15,505 nucleotides of DNA from Dehalococcoidia bacterium (GTDB lineage: Bacteria > Chloroflexota > Dehalococcoidia > Lucifugimonadales > JAGWBF01), in contig JAGWBF010000026.1 of the NCBI GenBank assembly GCA_021296025.1, forward strand, positions 1-15,505. Direction: 5' to 3'. The notes beneath the pieces are model-generated. The model was not told the origin of the DNA. It did no database searches and was given only the letters and a program-made list of their open reading frames with translations. Positions 6,836 through 14,847 of this stretch are shown here, piece by piece; positions within the stretch are counted from its first letter, which is position 1; every line of letters begins with the position of its first letter. The translations under genes and the position numbers were made by a program.

Positions 6836-8236
6836 ATGCCAGCTAGTACCAAGCCGCGGACCATTAGGGCTTTGCGGGAGAGTCGCTACAAGGTCCTCCC
6901 CGTCAGGGAGGAGCTGCGGAAGAACCTGGTGACCAAGCTCAGGAGCGGGGAAGCCCTGTTTCCCGGCATTGTCGGCTTCGATGATACGGTTATGCCCCAG
7001 ATGCAGAACGCCATCCTGGCCGGACAGGATATCGTCCTGCTGGGGGAAAGAGGCCAGGCAAAGTCCCGCCTTGTGCGAATGCTGATAAGCCTCCTGGACG
7101 ATGAGGTCCCGGCCATAGCTGGGTGCGAGATCAACGACAACCCCTACAACCCCATCTGCAAAAGCTGCCTCGACTGGGTCAAGAAGGACGGGGGAAAGGT
7201 CGAAGTCCGCTGGATACCCAGGAATGAACGCTACTCGGAGAAGCTGGCCACCCCAGACATCTCCATCGCCGACCTGATCGGAGAGGTGGACCCCATCAAG
7301 GTGGCCGAAGGCAGGTACCTGTCCGACGAGCTGACTATTCACTACGGACTCATCCCCCGCACCAACCGGGGCATCTTCTCCATCAATGAGCTTCCCGACC
7401 TGGCCGAACGAATACAGGTGGGGATGTTCAACCTGATGGAGGAGCGGGATGTGCAGATACGGGGGTACCGGATACGGATGCCCCTGGATGTGTACACCGT
7501 AGCCACAGCCAACCCCGAGGACTACACCAACCGCGGCCGCATCATTACACCTCTGAAGGATAGGTACGGCGCCCAGATCAGGACCCACTACCCCAGGGAG
7601 CTCCGCGACGAAATCGCCATCATGGAACAGGAGCGGTCCACCTTCGATAACGAGAAGGATATAAGCGTCCCGCCTTACATGAAGGAGATAGTGGCCGAGG
7701 TCACGTCCCTGGCCCGGCGCAGTCCCGACATCAACCAGCGGTCCGGGGTCAGTGTGCGCGTCTCCATCGCCAACTACGAGACCCTGATCAGCAACGCTGT
7801 GCGGCGGTCCATCGTGCAGGGGGAGAAGAAGGCCAGCCCCCGGATCAGCGACCTGCCGTTCATCATCGCATCCTTCTCCGGGAAGGTGGAGCTGGAGACC
7901 TTCGAAGAGGGTCGGGAATCCAAGGTGATGGAGGACCTCTCCAAAAAGGCGGTCCTCAACGTTTTCGGAAGGTATTTCAACGTAAAGGACCTGGAGAGCG
8001 TGGTCCAGCAGTTCGAGGAAGGTATGGAGGTGGAGGTAGGGAGCGATCTGCCCTCTCCCAGGTACATGGAGCTGCAGAAACAGATGGGCGAGCTTGGGGA
8101 GCATGTGAGGAGCCTGGGAGCGGGGAAGCGTCCCGAGCTAGTTGCTTCCGCTTCCGAGTTCATCCTAGAGGGACTGCATCTCAATCGCAGGTTAAACAGG
8201 GATCAGGTGGGTGGAAGCTATCGTTATAGGAGCTAG
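6836..8236 (+). CDS. AAA+ MoxR/Mg-chelatase-like ATPase with Cys-containing insertion
   Basis: A 466-residue AAA+ ATPase of the MoxR/chelatase-I group, expected to form rings that remodel a target through its VWA partner. The Walker A loop is GERGQAKSR (70-78). The Walker B segment reads GIFSINEL (179-186), with Asn184 where an Asp normally precedes the catalytic Glu185. Sensor 1 is VATAN ending at Asn226, and LKDRYG gives a candidate Arg finger at Arg243. Between Walker A and B lies an insertion with Cys97, Cys108 and Cys111 (PICKSC), a possible metal site. The C-terminal lid and helical tail cover about 255-466. AAGGAGG is 7 bases before the ATG. The length and the downstream VWA gene resemble the mycobacterial Rv0958/Rv0959 pair, recalled from memory. 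It is called magnesium chelatase in many genomes, but no tetrapyrrole genes are near, so that label is probably wrong. Confidence 0.88.
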   Translation: MPASTKPRTIRALRESRYKVLPVREELRKNLVTKLRSGEALFPGIVGFDDTVMPQMQNAILAGQDIVLLGERGQAKSRLVRMLISLLDDEVPAIAGCEINDNPYNPICKSCLDWVKKDGGKVEVRWIPRNERYSEKLATPDISIADLIGEVDPIKVAEGRYLSDELTIHYGLIPRTNRGIFSINELPDLAERIQVGMFNLMEERDVQIRGYRIRMPLDVYTVATANPEDYTNRGRIITPLKDRYGAQIRTHYPRELRDEIAIMEQERSTFDNEKDISVPPYMKEIVAEVTSLARRSPDINQRSGVSVRVSIANYETLISNAVRRSIVQGEKKASPRISDLPFIIASFSGKVELETFEEGRESKVMEDLSKKAVLNVFGRYFNVKDLESVVQQFEEGMEVEVGSDLPSPRYMELQKQMGELGEHVRSLGAGKRPELVASASEFILEGLHLNRRLNRDQVGGSYRYRS

Positions 8237-8238
8237 CC

Positions 8239-10284
8239 GTGCCCGACTTTCGGTACTCCCGCTGGGATGGCGCCCAACAGGTCTTCGATCTGGATGGCGA
8301 AGATGTGATGGAGCAGTTGTCCGAGCACCTGGTCAACCACAGCGACATTGCCAAAGCCCTGGAAGCCCTGGCTAAAGACGGCCTGCTTAACAAATACGGC
8401 CAGGGTGTGCCCGGCGTCGATGAGATGCTCCGCCGGCTGAAGTCACTGGAACAGGACATCCTGGACCGCTACAACCTCGACCACATCTTGGAGGATATCG
8501 AAGGACGAGTCCGCAGGATCATTGAGGCTGAAAGGTCGGGGATAGACCGGCGCCTGGCGCTAGCCAGGGGACGCATCGCTTGTGATAATCCGAACGACTC
8601 CTCGACCCCGACCCAGGAGCAGATGGCTAGCATGCTTGCCCACCTGGAGCGGTTGGGCGCCCGCAACCGGAAAACCCTTGACCATCTTCCAGCCAACCCT
8701 CCTGAAGCCATCGAACAACTGAACCGCTACGAGTTCATGGATGATGAGGCGCGGGCGGAATTCGATGGGCTGATGACTTCCCTGAAGCAGCAGGTGCTGG
8801 ACGCCACCTTCAAGGGAATGCTGCAAGGGTTGGGGGAGGCAGGCCCCAAGCAGGCTGTCGGCCTGAGGCAGATGCTCCGTGACCTGAACGCCCTATTCGA
8901 CGAACACCTGAATGGGAGCGGCGTTAACGCCCGTTCCATGTTCGACCGGTTCATGCAGAAGTACGGCCCGGCCCTGGACCTCGGGAGCCCTTCGGGCATA
9001 GAAGAGCTGGCAGACCTGCTGCAGCGCCGGAAGGCTCAGATGGACATGTTGCTGCAGAGCCTTCCAGCCGAGCTTCGCGAGGAGCTGGACTCCGCCATAA
9101 GGTCCGTCCTTCAGGATGATGACCTTTACCGGGAGATTGGCAGGCTATCCCAACATCTGCAGCGTTTGTCCCCCACTGCGGGGCCGCCGGCGGGCCTGGA
9201 TTTCAGGGGAGGACAAGACGCCAGCTTGAAGGAGGCGTTGAGCCTCCTCCAGGAGCTGCGCGAGCTGGGAGAGCTTCATGCCGGGATGCTGAAGGCAGAC
9301 CAGGGCGCTAGGGGGAACGTCGATGTGTCTCTCTTGAGAAAGCACTTGGGCGAAGAGGCCTGCCAGGCATGGGGCAGGATGCACTCCCTTGCAGAAGAGC
9401 TGGAGAAGTCAGGATACCTCCGCATGAAAGAGGGCCGGCTGGAGCTGACGCCCAAGGGGGTGCGAAAGATCGGGCAGAGAGCCCTCCAGGAGATATTCGG
9501 TGTCATACGCAAGGAGCGCAACGGCGGTCATCGCACCCTTGAAAAGGGTGGGGGCGACCCGTCGGAAGACACCCGACCCTACCAATATGGTGAGCCCTTT
9601 AACCTGAACCTGCAGCGCACCCTGCTGAACGCGGTCTTGCGCTCTCCCGGTTCTCCCTTGAACCTGGCCCCCGAGGACTTCGAAGTCCAGCACATGGAGC
9701 AGGTGTCTCCCACCTCAACGGTGTTGATGCTGGACTTGAGCTTGTCCATGGCCACCAGGGGCAACTTTCCAGCAGCCAAGAAGGTCACCCTGGCCCTAGA
9801 CAACCTGATCCGTACCCAGTTTCCCCACGACTCCCTGCATGTCGTTGGGTTTTCCACCTATGCCAGGGAGGTGAGACCGGAGCAGGTAGCAGACCTTGCC
9901 TGGGACCAGTTCGATCCATACACCAACATCCAGGATGGCCTGTGCACCGCCCGGAAGCTGCTTGCCAGCGCCAGGGGCAGCACCAAGCAGATAATCATGA
10001 TCTCCGACGGAGAACCCACAGCCCACACCGAGGGAGAAGAGCTGGTCTGTCAGTACCCCCCGGCTCCCCGCACCATCAGCGAGACTCTCAAGGAGGTCAG
10101 GCGCTGCACCCGGCAGGGGATCACTATCAATATGTTCATGCTGGACCGCAACTCTTCCCTGGTCCAATTCGTCAGCCAGATGAACAAGATAAACCGGGGC
10201 AAGGTGTTCTACACCAGCCCCACCAAGCTGGGCGAGTACATCCTGGTGGACTACCTGACCAGCCGCCGCAAGCTGGTGGTGTAG
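8239..10284 (+). CDS. VWA-domain protein partner of the AAA+ ATPase
   Basis: A 681-residue protein starting at GTG, two bases after the ATPase stop. Its AGGAG site (8228-8232) lies inside the last codons of the ATPase gene, so translation of the pair is likely coupled. Residues 1-480 are largely helical and charged with no family I recognise. The C-terminal von Willebrand A domain (about 490-670) has the MIDAS motif DLSLS (Asp499, Ser501, Ser503), a candidate Thr562 in YTNIQDG, and SDGEPT with Asp590, so metal-dependent ligand binding should be intact. No signal peptide or membrane segment is seen, so it should be cytoplasmic. AAA+/VWA pairs such as RavA-ViaA, CbbQ-CbbO and NorQ-NorD activate or assemble metalloenzymes. 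The client here is unknown. Cys115, Cys375, Cys569, Cys604 and Cys622 are scattered and form no obvious metal motif. Confidence 0.88.
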   Translation: MPDFRYSRWDGAQQVFDLDGEDVMEQLSEHLVNHSDIAKALEALAKDGLLNKYGQGVPGVDEMLRRLKSLEQDILDRYNLDHILEDIEGRVRRIIEAERSGIDRRLALARGRIACDNPNDSSTPTQEQMASMLAHLERLGARNRKTLDHLPANPPEAIEQLNRYEFMDDEARAEFDGLMTSLKQQVLDATFKGMLQGLGEAGPKQAVGLRQMLRDLNALFDEHLNGSGVNARSMFDRFMQKYGPALDLGSPSGIEELADLLQRRKAQMDMLLQSLPAELREELDSAIRSVLQDDDLYREIGRLSQHLQRLSPTAGPPAGLDFRGGQDASLKEALSLLQELRELGELHAGMLKADQGARGNVDVSLLRKHLGEEACQAWGRMHSLAEELEKSGYLRMKEGRLELTPKGVRKIGQRALQEIFGVIRKERNGGHRTLEKGGGDPSEDTRPYQYGEPFNLNLQRTLLNAVLRSPGSPLNLAPEDFEVQHMEQVSPTSTVLMLDLSLSMATRGNFPAAKKVTLALDNLIRTQFPHDSLHVVGFSTYAREVRPEQVADLAWDQFDPYTNIQDGLCTARKLLASARGSTKQIIMISDGEPTAHTEGEELVCQYPPAPRTISETLKEVRRCTRQGITINMFMLDRNSSLVQFVSQMNKINRGKVFYTSPTKLGEYILVDYLTSRRKLVV

Positions 10285-10319
10285 AAGCTCTTCTCACCCT
10301 TCCTCCACCGGCATGGGAC

Positions 10320-10333
10320 GAGGGTAGACCCTC
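10320..10333 (+). terminator. Hairpin downstream of the VWA gene
   Basis: GAGGG (10320-10324), loop TAGA and CCCTC (10329-10333) form a short perfect stem 36 bases after the VWA stop. No T-run follows, so it is at best a weak terminator. Confidence 0.3.
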
Positions 10334-10393
10334 TATGGGAAGGAACCTGCTCTCTGGCATCGAGTTCGTAAGACTCGTGGGTGTGGGTGAGCT

Positions 10394-10409
10394 GTGTCTG
10401 CCCAGACAC
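10394..10409. terminator. Hairpin in the convergent spacer
   Basis: GTGTCT (10394-10399), loop GCCC and AGACAC (10404-10409) form a 6-bp perfect stem. It lies midway between the converging VWA and MFS genes and could act in both directions, although it has no T-run on either side. Confidence 0.35.
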
Positions 10410-10467
10410 TCGTAAGCCCCGCAGTCTCAGCCTCTACCTGATTCGCGCCTGATCTATTTCGCAACCA

Positions 10468-10483
10468 ACTGAGCGATCTCAGT
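10468..10483 (-). terminator. Hairpin over the MFS stop codon
   Basis: On the minus strand, ACTGAG, loop ATCG and CTCAGT form a 6-bp perfect stem that includes the TGA stop of the MFS gene, followed by TGGTTGCG. It is a candidate, weak terminator for the minus-strand transcript. Confidence 0.35.
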
Positions 10484-12560
10484 CTTGCTTCAGCCCCTCG
10501 CTTTGGGGAGAAGGAGCCTGGGGAGGTGTGAATTCGTCCGGCAGCTCCTCCATGACTATCGCCATTGTGTCCATACCCTCGGCCCGGGCCGCATCAAGCA
10601 TGCCTGCAGCCAGGGCCGAAGCGGCCTCCTCTTCCGTCAGCCCCAGTTCTCCCGAAACCTCCTTCGCCGCCTCTATGGCGGTCCGGACCGCCTCCGCCAT
10701 GTCCTGGTCTGTGTTCGATGCTCCTAGTATCACGCCGTAGCCCGCTTCCTGGAGCATGGCATCGTCCTCCACCGGGTAAGCGCTCAGGGCGCGCACCGAC
10801 CCAATCACTGCGCCGCGAACACGGTCGCCAAGGCCGGCTGCTATTCCCTCACCGGCCTCCACCGCACCCCTGGCACCGTGGCGGGCCAACCCAACGGCGT
10901 GACCGGCGATGTCGTGAACACCCTCCATCTGCCTGTGCATCTCCCGGCCCACAGCGCGGGAGACATTCATGGCTAGATTCTGCCCTTGCGCGACCGCAGA
11001 AGCCGCTGCCCTTGTGGATGCGGCCACTTGGTACGCGGTGACTCCCAGGGCGACGTCCGCCCCCGGGACTCTCTTCAAGTAGCCGGTGGAGTAGGCCGAC
11101 ATAACGTTCAGCCCCGGGACCGAGGATACGAGCCTGGATAAAGGCGCCGCCCCCGCTGAAAGCTGCTCCAGCGCGATACCACGTGCTACCTCGCCCTCCT
11201 CTCTGAGGGCGATGAGAAGATTCAGGGATACGAGGCCAAGAATGAACGCCGCTGCGAACACGAAATCGTATCCCTCAAGGGAGATCACGGAGAGCTCCTC
11301 AACCCCTGTTGGCGAGAGCCATCGGAGGGTTACCGCAAAGCTGTTTTCTGCAACCAGGTCCGCAAGCAGTCCGCCGACTATGGGCCCCAACCCAATGCCC
11401 AGGCTGGTGGCAATGCCGGCGACCCCAAGGAAGGGGGTTTCCTCTCCCTCCGGGGCTACCTTGAGTGCCAACGTTCCTACGGTCAGGGTGACACCGGCCG
11501 CAGCAATTCCGGCCAGCATGTGTATCGCAGCGATCAAGGGCAGGGTGAAGAAGTGTGGGTCAGGCAGCGTCGCGAAGGGCCAGGCGACGATGGCCAGCAG
11601 GTAGAGAGACGCCGACATCGAAAGCACCGGCTTGCTTCCGGCACGGTCTGCGAAGGGCCCCCACATCCGCATGGCGAGAAGGTTGGTGAACTGGCTGAGG
11701 ACCGTGAACCCGATCACGGTGGGCAGGGAGTAGCCTAGATCGCGGAGCATGTAAACGGCAAAGAAGGGTATTGCTAGATTGGCGGCGAAGTTCCACGCAA
11801 AGAGAAAACGCACAAGGTGAGAGAAATTCTTATCCCGGAATGGCTTGGTCAGAATGTCGAACACCGACCTGTCTGTGCTCGCAGCGTTGGGCATCAGTGG
11901 TTCGCTGGCCAGGATGGAGAAGGAAGGACCGGAAACACCAAAGGCGAGCGCTCCGCCAATCAGCAGGAAACTGTAGGCGTAGACCTGCTGCCCTGCCGGG
12001 GCGGTCTGGGTCCACCAGCTCACGAAGAAGCTGGCCGCCACGCTGACCGCGACTACCGTTCCGATGATGAATGCCCAACGTTTGCCGTAATAGCTGCCCA
12101 CCGCTGAACGAGGAACCAGATCACTCATCCAGCTGACCCAGGCAGTGTTCCAGGTGGCGGCGAACAGGCCACGAAAGGCTATGATCGCCATAAGGGCCAA
12201 GATGGCGCCGGACCCAGGCGTTTCCATCAGCAATGGCACTGCCCCGGCCGGCACCCACATCAGGTTGGTGATGTAGCCTGCAGGAATTCCCAGGGCCTTT
12301 CGTCTCCGGAGCCTCTCAACTGCCAGAATCGCGGGCAGCTGGGCTACCTGGGTGAGGAAAGGGAGGGCGGCCAGGATGCCGATCTGGAAGTTGTTTGCGC
12401 CAAGGGCCAGCGCAAAGGCTGCCATGAAGCCGCCGCTGGCCAGAGCAAACATGGCGTTTTCGCCCATGCCGCCCAAAATCATGTAGTGGAGGCTTCGGTT
12501 TACCTCAGCCTCGGTCAGGGTGGAACGGGGACTTAGAACGGACAGCAATACTTTTGGCAC
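10479..12560 (-). CDS. MFS transporter with long cytoplasmic C-terminal tail
   Basis: A 693-residue protein whose first 455 residues are a major facilitator superfamily transporter with about 12 hydrophobic segments. MFS loop motifs are visible: WMSDLVPRSAVGSYYGKRW (144-162) and GPFADRAGSKPVL (301-313, the GxxxDRxGxK pattern). The substrate cannot be told from sequence. Residues 456-693 are unusual for the family: an Ala/Gly-rich stretch of likely amphipathic helices (about 510-590), then acidic helical segments (about 615-665) and a Pro-rich end. The tail should be cytoplasmic if the transporter has an even number of helices. The start is GTG at 12560-12558 without a strong ribosome binding site; a TTG four codons later is an alternative. 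It converges on the VWA gene and diverges from htpX. Confidence 0.85.
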   Translation of the reverse strand: MPKVLLSVLSPRSTLTEAEVNRSLHYMILGGMGENAMFALASGGFMAAFALALGANNFQIGILAALPFLTQVAQLPAILAVERLRRRKALGIPAGYITNLMWVPAGAVPLLMETPGSGAILALMAIIAFRGLFAATWNTAWVSWMSDLVPRSAVGSYYGKRWAFIIGTVVAVSVAASFFVSWWTQTAPAGQQVYAYSFLLIGGALAFGVSGPSFSILASEPLMPNAASTDRSVFDILTKPFRDKNFSHLVRFLFAWNFAANLAIPFFAVYMLRDLGYSLPTVIGFTVLSQFTNLLAMRMWGPFADRAGSKPVLSMSASLYLLAIVAWPFATLPDPHFFTLPLIAAIHMLAGIAAAGVTLTVGTLALKVAPEGEETPFLGVAGIATSLGIGLGPIVGGLLADLVAENSFAVTLRWLSPTGVEELSVISLEGYDFVFAAAFILGLVSLNLLIALREEGEVARGIALEQLSAGAAPLSRLVSSVPGLNVMSAYSTGYLKRVPGADVALGVTAYQVAASTRAAASAVAQGQNLAMNVSRAVGREMHRQMEGVHDIAGHAVGLARHGARGAVEAGEGIAAGLGDRVRGAVIGSVRALSAYPVEDDAMLQEAGYGVILGASNTDQDMAEAVRTAIEAAKEVSGELGLTEEEAASALAAGMLDAARAEGMDTMAIVMEELPDEFTPPQAPSPQSEGLKQD

Positions 12561-12968
12561 TTCAGCGGGTGATGGCGCTTGGCAACTTGTATCTTGCGAT
12601 GCTCAAAGGCCCTTCCCGGATAGTATATCTCGCCGCAACCGAATTCTGCAGACCGCGACGGGCGAGGCTGGGCCGTTCGACTTCTATTTCCTGACGCGTC
12701 CGCCGAGACGGGAGACACTACCACGGTATTCTCTTCTGGTCGGTGTGGGACCGCACCCGTTCACGGGGGGATGAGCTGAGGCTCCGCATCTCCAAGCCTC
12801 CGCAGGCAGGAATGTCCGGAGGGCAAGAAGAGACAGAAGCTCCGCGCCAAGGAACCAAGAAGGGTCCCGGGGGTTGGGAGAGGCGCTATTCTGATGCGGT
12901 CGAGGTGATATAGAGGTGATATAATTGAACGTGCACTCTTGTTATAGAAGAGGTGAACAAGAACGGAT
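12561..12968. other. Divergent spacer between the MFS and htpX-like genes
   Basis: This 408-base stretch holds no convincing gene. On the minus strand, TATACT at 12627-12622 could serve as a -10 for the MFS gene, but no matching -35 is seen. GAGGCT (12778-12783) and AGCCTC (12795-12800) form a possible hairpin with an 11-base loop. The right end carries the duplicated extended -10 element for the htpX-like gene. Open frames at 12520-12774 (+) and 12761-13090 (-) show no family features. Confidence 0.5.
12902..12925 (+). promoter_or_regulatory. Extended -10 promoter within a tandem 11-bp repeat
   Basis: GAGGTGATATA is repeated exactly in tandem (12902-12912 and 12913-12923). The second copy runs into TGATATAAT (12917-12925), a perfect TGnTATAAT extended -10 that can work with a poor -35. 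The first copy carries a weaker TGATATAGA. Transcription would begin near 12932, about 37 bases before the htpX-like start. The 11-base period is about one helical turn. Confidence 0.6.
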
Positions 12969-13883
12969 ATGAACACGCTTAAGACTTTTGTCCTCATGCT
13001 CGTGATGAGCGCCCTCCTGCTGCTAGCCGGGTTTCTAACTTTCGGCGTCACGGGAGTAATAGTCGCCGCTGGCATAGCTATGGCCCTCAACTTCTTCTCC
13101 TATTGGAACAGCGACAAGATAGCGCTGCGAATGGCGCATGCCAGGCTGATCAACTACGAAGATGACAAAGATTTGCACCAGCTGGTCGAGGAGCAGGTGC
13201 AGCGGGCCGGCATACCCATGCCGAAGGTGTACATCATCGAGGACGACTCTCCCAACGCCTTTGCCACCGGGCGCAACCCTGCCAACGCCACTATCGCCGT
13301 TACCACGGGCATCCGCCGCTTGCTCAATCGGGAAGAGCTTGGCGGGGTGATCGCCCACGAGCTGGCCCACGTGGGAAACCGGGACACGCTGATAATGACC
13401 ATGGTGGCTACCATGGCCATGGCCATAGGATTCATCGCGATGGCTGCCCAATTCGCCATGTGGTTCGGAGGCTTCGGTCGCGGTCGAGTTGGCGGTGGTG
13501 GAGGCAGCTCGGGGATGATAGTCGGCCTTGTTGGCCTGCTGATTGTGGCTATCGTGCTTCCGCTGGTTGCAACCCTGGTGCGCATGTCCATCTCCAGGGC
13601 CCGGGAGTTCCAGGCAGACGCCACCGGCGCCCGTACTTCGGGCAACCCCAATGCCCTCGCCAGCGCCCTGGAGAAATTGGAGATGGGCACAAGCCGGAAG
13701 GCGATGGAAGTGAACAATGCAATCGCCCATCTGTACATAGTCAACCCCCTCAAGGGAAAGCATACCGGGGACCACCAGGTGAGCGCCCTCGGTGGTGGCT
13801 CAGGAATCTCGGGCCTGTTTTCCACTCACCCCCCCATAGCCGAACGCGTACGGCGCCTGCGAGACATGCGCGCAGATTGGTAG
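12969..13883 (+). CDS. htpX: HtpX-like membrane zinc metalloprotease (M48)
   Basis: A 304-residue member of the M48B HtpX family, membrane proteases that degrade misfolded membrane proteins. Two membrane segments lie at about 8-45. The zinc motif HELAH (130-134) is in VIAHELAHVGNRDT, with the third ligand Glu213 in SRAREFQAD. Two further hydrophobic segments (about 140-165 and 182-205) are separated by a Gly-rich linker (167-181). The family-typical DDSPNAFATGR segment (92-102) and the C-terminal FSTHPPIAERV are present, and the length is typical (about 290-310). The ATG has GAGGTG 13 bases upstream, a rather long spacing. An extended -10 promoter lies 44 bases before the start. It is the first of three closely spaced genes. 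Confidence 0.93.
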   Translation: MNTLKTFVLMLVMSALLLLAGFLTFGVTGVIVAAGIAMALNFFSYWNSDKIALRMAHARLINYEDDKDLHQLVEEQVQRAGIPMPKVYIIEDDSPNAFATGRNPANATIAVTTGIRRLLNREELGGVIAHELAHVGNRDTLIMTMVATMAMAIGFIAMAAQFAMWFGGFGRGRVGGGGGSSGMIVGLVGLLIVAIVLPLVATLVRMSISRAREFQADATGARTSGNPNALASALEKLEMGTSRKAMEVNNAIAHLYIVNPLKGKHTGDHQVSALGGGSGISGLFSTHPPIAERVRRLRDMRADW

Positions 13884-13893
13884 AGAACCCCCT

Positions 13894-14841
13894 TTGATAC
13901 AAAAGACCGTGCTGGTGACCGGCGGCGCCGGCTTCATCGGCTCCCATCTCGTTGACAGGCTGATCTCCTTGGGGCATCGCGTCGTTGTGGTCGATGACCT
14001 CAGCTCCGGCAGGCTGCATAACCTGGACCGGGCCGCTGTTTTCTACCACACCAGCATTAACAATCCGTCCGTAGAGGAGATAGTCCGAAACGAGCAGCCG
14101 GATATAATCGCCCACCACGCTGCCCAGGTAAGCATATCCGAGTCGGTCCGGGACCCGATTCGGGATGCTGAGATAAACATCCAGGGTACCCTCCGCCTCA
14201 TAGAGATATCCCGGCGTTTCGGCGTCGGCAAGTTCATTTTTGCCTCGTCGGGAGGGGCCCTCTACGGCGAACCCGACCAGAACCCGTGCAGCGAGCAGCA
14301 TCCCGTTCGCCCGATTTCCCCCTATGGCCTTTCTAAGTTCTCGGCCGAGGGCTACCTTGGGATGTACCACAACATCTACCGGCTCCCCTACGTGGCCCTC
14401 AGGTACGGCAACGTTTACGGCCCCCGCCAGGACCCCCACGGGGAGGCTGGAGTAGTGGCCATATTTGCCCGCGCCATGCTGGAAGGGAAGCAACCCAGGA
14501 TATTCGGCAGCGGCCTCCAGGAGCGGGACTTTATCTACGTGGACGACGTAATTGATGCCAACATAGCAGCCATGGATGAAGGGCAGGGCGAATACAACGT
14601 AGGCACCGGCGCCGCTACCTCCGTAAGTCAGATATTCGATATGCTGAAGGGGATACTGAAGTACAAGTGGACACCCACCTTCGGGCCCGCCAAGCCGGGA
14701 GAGGTGTTCAGCATCAGCCTGGACAGCAGCAAGCTGCAACGGGAGATGGGCTGGATGCCCAAGCTCTCCCTGGAGCAGGGTCTTGCCCAGACCGTCGACC
14801 ATCTGCGAAGCGCCCTCAAAGGCACCACCGTAGAAAGATAA
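13894..14841 (+). CDS. NAD-dependent epimerase/dehydratase (UDP-glucose 4-epimerase-like)
   Basis: A 315-residue extended short-chain dehydrogenase/reductase. The NAD-binding motif TGGAGFIG is at 9-16 after strand KTVLV, and VVVDDLSSG (31-39) has the acidic residue that binds the adenosine ribose. AHHAAQVSISESVRDP (73-88) is typical of GalE-like enzymes. Catalytic residues are visible as ASSGG (Ser118, Ser119), Tyr144 and Lys148 in SPYGLSK. LRYGNVYGPRQDPHGEAG and RDFIYVDDV fit sugar-nucleotide epimerases. It probably acts on a UDP- or dTDP-sugar; whether it is a 4-epimerase or another member cannot be decided. It starts at TTG 13894 (GTG 13909 would cut the first strand), 10 bases after htpX, and is followed 6 bases later by the thioredoxin reductase gene, so the three are likely one operon. 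Confidence 0.9.
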   Translation: MIQKTVLVTGGAGFIGSHLVDRLISLGHRVVVVDDLSSGRLHNLDRAAVFYHTSINNPSVEEIVRNEQPDIIAHHAAQVSISESVRDPIRDAEINIQGTLRLIEISRRFGVGKFIFASSGGALYGEPDQNPCSEQHPVRPISPYGLSKFSAEGYLGMYHNIYRLPYVALRYGNVYGPRQDPHGEAGVVAIFARAMLEGKQPRIFGSGLQERDFIYVDDVIDANIAAMDEGQGEYNVGTGAATSVSQIFDMLKGILKYKWTPTFGPAKPGEVFSISLDSSKLQREMGWMPKLSLEQGLAQTVDHLRSALKGTTVER

Positions 14842-14847
14842 GCGCTC

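Noticed and set aside
6788..8104. Long minus-strand open frame (438 codons) opposite the AAA+ gene
   Set aside because: The plus strand carries conserved Walker, sensor and Arg-finger motifs with a good ribosome binding site; the antisense product is low-complexity Gly/Leu/His-rich.
6836..8236. Magnesium chelatase subunit I for chlorophyll synthesis
   Set aside because: The Walker motifs and Cys insertion differ from BchI, and no porphyrin gene is in the window.
12953..12982. Nine-codon GTG leader ORF overlapping the htpX-like start
   Set aside because: Its only purine-rich site overlaps its own start codon, and the peptide has no regulatory codon bias.
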